A stretch of DNA of 6,949 bases from NCBI GenBank assembly GCA_964543235.1, contig CAZIXE010000110.1:1-6949 (forward strand), in the 5' to 3' direction. This document shows, one piece after another, positions 5,675 to 6,949 of the stretch. Within the stretch, counting starts at the first letter, position 1. Each line of letters opens with the position of its first letter. This DNA comes from JANMMJ01 sp964543235 (GTDB lineage: Bacteria > Pseudomonadota > Alphaproteobacteria > Rhizobiales > Aestuariivirgaceae). Below the pieces are notes generated by a model. The model was not told the origin of the DNA and did not search any database. It saw nothing but the letters and a program-made list of their open reading frames with translations. Made by a program: the position numbers and the translations under genes.

Positions 5675-6486
5675 CCATGCGGATCTATGCGGCGTTCATC
5701 TACGTGTTTCTCTATGCACCGATCGCGCTGATCGTGTTCTTCTCGTTCAATGCGGGGCGTTATGCCATGGACTGGCAGGGCTTTTCCGCCCAATGGTATG
5801 GCATCGCCTTCTCCAATCCGCTGGTGGTGAAAGCGCTGACGACCAGCCTTACGGTTGCGGGATTCACGGCCGTGATAGCCACGGTTGTCGGAACGTCGCT
5901 GGCACTTGGCCTGGAACGGTTCAGCGGCTGGTTGCGCCAGGTGTTCGACGCCCTCATCTACATTGCCATCATGGTACCGGGTGTGGTGATCGGCATTTCC
6001 ACGCTGATTGCCTTCGTGACCCTGTTCGATGTCGTGAATCCGGCACTCACGGCGGCGCTTGGCTGGAAGCTCGAAATGGGCCTGTGGACGGTGATTGCCG
6101 CCCATGTGCTGTTCAATCTGGCGGTGGTTGCACTGATCGTGCGCGCCAGGCTTGCCGGAATGGACCGCCGGCTGATCGAGGCATCCGAGGATCTGTACGC
6201 AACGCCGCTGGGCACGTTCCGGCAGATCGTGCTGCCGTTGCTGATGCCGTCAATTCTGGCCGGATTCCTGCTGTCTTTCACATTTTCCTTTGAGGATTTC
6301 ATCATCACGTTCTTCGTGTCAGGCCCCAACACGACCCTGCCCATCTATGTGTTCTCGTCCATTCGTCGCGGTATCACCCCTGAGATCAACGCAATCGGTA
6401 CGGTGGTGCTGCTGACGTCGCTCACGTTTCTGTTGCTTGCGCAGTTCCTGATGCGGAGCCGTTCGCCGCGCCGCACGAGCAGCTAG
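5671..6486 (+). CDS. Pot-family ABC importer permease, PotC-like
   Basis: A 271-residue inner-membrane partner of the preceding permease, with six predicted membrane segments, roughly at residues 5-27, 51-80, 91-118, 132-155, 190-222 and 240-262. The short N-terminus MTMRIYAAFIYVFLYAPI and the segment GFLLSFTFSFEDFIITFFVSGP are typical of PotC (LSFTxSxDD in E. coli). The EAA loop runs from E170 (EASEDLYATPLGTFRQ). Its usually conserved glycine is replaced by tyrosine, Y176, encoded by TAC at 6196-6198; the partner permease keeps glycine, so the docking surface is asymmetric. The start ATG overlaps the previous stop (ATGA), indicating coupled translation. An in-frame ATG two codons later (MRIYAAF) is equally possible. 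The stop TAG shares a CTAG with the stop of the converging dehydrogenase gene. Confidence 0.93.
   Translation: MTMRIYAAFIYVFLYAPIALIVFFSFNAGRYAMDWQGFSAQWYGIAFSNPLVVKALTTSLTVAGFTAVIATVVGTSLALGLERFSGWLRQVFDALIYIAIMVPGVVIGISTLIAFVTLFDVVNPALTAALGWKLEMGLWTVIAAHVLFNLAVVALIVRARLAGMDRRLIEASEDLYATPLGTFRQIVLPLLMPSILAGFLLSFTFSFEDFIITFFVSGPNTTLPIYVFSSIRRGITPEINAIGTVVLLTSLTFLLLAQFLMRSRSPRRTSS
6483..6486. other. shared CTAG carrying both convergent stop codons
   Basis: The palindrome CTAG contains the TAG of the permease gene on the plus strand (6484-6486) and the TAG of the dehydrogenase gene on the minus strand (6483-6485). The two coding regions therefore overlap by four bases, leaving no intergenic space for a terminator. 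I found no hairpin with a T run on either side within the neighbouring coding sequence. Confidence 0.9.
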
Positions 6487-6949
6487 AGCGAGACGGACAG
6501 GCCGCCATCCACCGCCAGCACATGGCCATTGACATAACTTGCGGCGTTCGAAGCCAGAAAGACGACTGCGCCGCCCAATTCCTCGGGCTTTGCCCAGCGG
6601 CCCGCCGGCGTGCGGTTTTCGACCCAGGCCGTGAAAGCCTTGTCTTCCAGCAGTGAGGTGTTGAGTTCCGTGGCGAAATAGCCGGGGGCCAGGGCATTGA
6701 CGGTGATGCCGCTGCGGCCCAGTTCGGCCGCCATTGACCGGGTCAAGCCATGCAAGCCGGCCTTGGCCGCGACATAGGCATGAATGGTCGGCCGTCCGAG
6801 GATGGCGGCGACAGAACCGGTATTGATGATGCGACCAAAGCCGTTCGGTAGCATCAGCCGGGCCGAATCGCGCGCCATGCGGAAACAGGCCGAGAGATTG
6901 ACGGCGAGCACCCGCTCGAAATCCGCATCCTCCCACTCGGTCAGCGGCT
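6483..6949 (-). CDS. short-chain dehydrogenase/reductase (IdnO/Gno-like), C-terminal part
   Basis: The last 154 residues of an NAD(P)-dependent oxidoreductase are present; the gene runs off the right edge, so about 100 residues, including the TGxxxGxG cofactor loop, are missing. Seen here: PLTEWEDADFERVLAVNL, the usual segment before helix E; the catalytic serine in NTGSVAA (TCT or AGC-type codon at 6813-6815); Tyr and Lys of YVAAK with Tyr at 6774-6776; and SGITVNALAPGYFATELN after the active site. The C-terminus RTPAGRWAKPEELGGAVVFLAS, ending VNGHVLAVDGG, is close to 5-keto-gluconate reductases (IdnO, Gno). SDR substrate prediction from this is unreliable, and 3-oxoacyl-ACP reductase-like or other sugar-acid roles remain open. 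It converges on the importer operon and overlaps it by four bases. There is no evidence that it belongs to the methyl-amine unit. Confidence 0.88.
   Translation of the reverse strand, partial: PLTEWEDADFERVLAVNLSACFRMARDSARLMLPNGFGRIINTGSVAAILGRPTIHAYVAAKAGLHGLTRSMAAELGRSGITVNALAPGYFATELNTSLLEDKAFTAWVENRTPAGRWAKPEELGGAVVFLASNAASYVNGHVLAVDGGLSVSL

Overview
The window is GC-rich (about 60% by eye), tightly packed chromosomal-type DNA. Protein style suggests an alphaproteobacterium, for example a Rhizobiales or Rhodobacterales member. The basis is a Tat-exported PotD-like binding protein, a bacterial MttB-family (COG5598) methyltransferase with an Arg/Gly-rich N-terminus, and codon use rich in GC at third positions. 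Taxonomy is inferred from family resemblance only. No RNA genes, insertion sequences, CRISPR arrays or phage genes were seen, and no gene-free stretch exceeds 300 bases.

Layout, left to right. (1) Positions 1-70 are an AT-richer edge with no gene. (2) On the minus strand lie two genes that read right to left: an MttB-family corrinoid-type methyltransferase (825-2381) and, 22 bases downstream of its stop, a class I SAM-dependent methyltransferase (71-802, TTG start). (3) A 143-base divergent control region (2382-2524) contains a GC-rich 8-bp perfect inverted repeat. (4) On the plus strand is a complete polyamine-type (Pot family) ABC importer in the order ATPase, Tat-dependent binding protein, permease, permease (2525-6486). 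(5) On the minus strand, converging on the importer and sharing a CTAG at the stop codons, is the C-terminal 154 residues of a short-chain dehydrogenase that runs off the right edge.

How the genes may work together. MttB-family enzymes move a methyl group from trimethylamine or quaternary amines such as glycine betaine, proline betaine or carnitine to a corrinoid protein. A divergently transcribed importer sharing its control region suggests an uptake-and-demethylation unit for an N-methylated compound, not a true spermidine system. The binding protein keeps several aromatic residues of the PotD pocket but appears to have lost one of the two acidic residues that grip a polyamine amino group. 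The corrinoid protein, the second methyltransferase and the reactivating enzyme are not in the window, so the pathway is incomplete here.

The most interesting new observation is a hairpin at the junction of the binding-protein and first-permease genes (4792-4819). Its stem is 11 bp with one bulged C. The binding-protein stop codon lies in the loop, and the permease's TTG start and only purine-rich upstream stretch lie in opposite stem arms. This looks like a translational-coupling switch that sets the ratio of binding protein to permease.
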